Positions 40,089 to 40,475 of a stretch of DNA of 40,475 bases are shown here, piece after piece (position 1 is the stretch's first letter; the number at the start of each line of letters is the position of its first letter). The notes under the pieces were generated by a model. That model saw nothing but the letters and a program-made list of their open reading frames with translations. It did not search any database and had not been told where the DNA came from. Where the stretch lies: contig JALOLK010000009.1 of the NCBI GenBank assembly GCA_025456015.1, positions 1 through 40,475 on the forward strand, read 5' to 3'. This DNA is from Candidatus Nanopelagicales bacterium (GTDB taxonomy: Bacteria; Actinomycetota; Actinomycetes; S36-B12; CAIYMF01). The position numbers were made by a program, and so were the translations under genes.

Positions 40089-40102
40089 TCACCTGCAGGT
40101 GA
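40089..40102. repeat. Perfect 14-bp palindrome
   Basis: TCACCTGCAGGTGA is a perfect palindrome in the 337-base gap (39941-40277) between the peptidase and the incomplete gene at the right edge. Besides this, the repeats at 39960-40019 and the -10 at 40226, nothing else in the gap could be supported. Confidence 0.4.
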
Positions 40103-40225
40103 GGTCCGCGTGCGGCGGCGCCCGGGGCTCTCCGCGGTCGCCCGCATCGGCGGCCCGCGCCACCCCCCACCTGCTGGCTGTGGACCCCCCGGGAACCTCG
40201 CCCTCGCGTTGTCAGCCCTGGGCGC

Positions 40226-40231
40226 TAGGGT
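40226..40231 (+). promoter_or_regulatory. -10 box of the right-edge gene
   Basis: TAGGGT predicts a start near 40238 and a leader of about 40 nt before the GTG at 40278. A TTGTCA lies only 11 bases upstream, too close to be its -35. Confidence 0.35.
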
Positions 40232-40277
40232 CGTTCCAGGGTCGAACTGGTGTTCGAGTCGTGGACGGGGGGTCCAG

Positions 40278-40475
40278 GTGGTCATGCTGGTCGATGGCGG
40301 GGGAGGGCTCGAGGGGAGCCGTCCCGGCGCCGGGCGGGGTGGGTGGCTCGATGGCCGCACCGTCGCCGCGCTGCCTGAGGCCTGCCCTGACGTGGCGGCA
40401 GCATGGCGTGGGGCCATAGCGCTGAGCTGCGGGGAGCCACCGCCCGTCGGCCTGGCAGCGGGGGAGCGCCCGGCA
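40278..40475 (+). CDS. Incomplete gene at the right edge, unidentified
   Basis: An open frame runs off the window for 66 codons from GTG 40278, with an ATG two codons later as the alternative start. A GGGGGG ribosome site lies 8 bases upstream and TAGGGT about 50 bases upstream. The peptide starts VVMLVDGGGGLEG and continues WLDGRTVAALPEACPD, with high GC at third positions. No family is recognised from this fragment. A competing frame from GTG 40261 stops at 40419 and looks less like coding sequence. Confidence 0.4.
   Translation, partial: MVMLVDGGGGLEGSRPGAGRGGWLDGRTVAALPEACPDVAAAWRGAIALSCGEPPPVGLAAGERPA

Overview
This is a chromosomal window from a high-GC Gram-positive bacterium of the Actinomycetota. 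The evidence is strong G/C bias at third codon positions, many GTG starts, tRNA genes without an encoded CCA, and lineage-typical genes: an SsgA/SsgB-like sporulation/cell-division protein beside thrS, PGPGW-, DUF3099- and DUF2804-type proteins, and an Rv2613c-like HIT protein after thrS. A free-living, morphologically complex actinomycete is likely (for example Kineosporiales or relatives); the genus cannot be told from the sequence. No rRNA, insertion sequence, prophage or CRISPR array was seen, so this reads as core chromosome with some accessory metabolism.

Layout. 1-460: the tail of an unknown gene, then a minus-strand tRNA operon (Gly-GCC, Cys-GCA, Val-GAC) with promoter and terminator. 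0.6-2.6 kb: pabB-pabC for p-aminobenzoate (folate) synthesis. 2.6-8.9 kb: ssgB-like gene, PGPGW membrane protein, tRNA-Val(CAC), a DUF1269-like protein, thrS-HIT, DUF2804, DUF3099 and dodecin. 8.9-11.8 kb: the TldD/TldE metalloprotease pair. 12.0-18.8 kb: a cyanophycin (nitrogen/carbon storage) region with cphB-cphA, plus a separate CphA-like protein that keeps the N-terminal and Mur-ligase parts but lacks the ATP-grasp domain. A lipoprotein hydrolase pair lies between them. 18.8-22.5 kb: a SixA-like phosphatase, serB with an unknown upstream partner, and a divergent ABC ATPase, an arrangement recalling serB2 of mycobacteria. 22.7-25.0 kb: NfeD, an SPFH/stomatin protein and a TrmH-type RNA methyltransferase. 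25.1-27.2 kb: a membrane protein fused to a PI-PLC-like domain. 27.3-30.6 kb: pta-ackA (acetate/acetyl-CoA overflow). 30.7-35.1 kb: a small hypothetical gene, an SGNH hydrolase, an AI-2E family permease, two unknown proteins and a cyclic-nucleotide-binding-domain protein. 35.3-38.8 kb: a two-gene hydroxyproline-type catabolic operon consisting of a DapA-family/aldehyde-dehydrogenase fusion and a proline-racemase-family epimerase. 38.8-39.9 kb: a secreted endolysin-like peptidoglycan peptidase. The window ends in an incomplete gene.

Four points stand out. (1) The ATP-grasp-less CphA paralogue near cphBA. (2) The fusion of a DapA-type lyase/deaminase with an aldehyde dehydrogenase, next to the epimerase that would feed it. 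(3) A recurring TANNNT or CANNNT hexamer 6-8 bases before the start codon of about a dozen genes, pointing to widespread leaderless transcription; it decides several start codons and gives cphB and the SixA-like gene almost fully overlapping divergent -10 boxes. (4) A 64-bp nested palindrome between an unknown gene and the ABC ATPase. All functions are inferred from motifs and recalled family features; no database search was possible.
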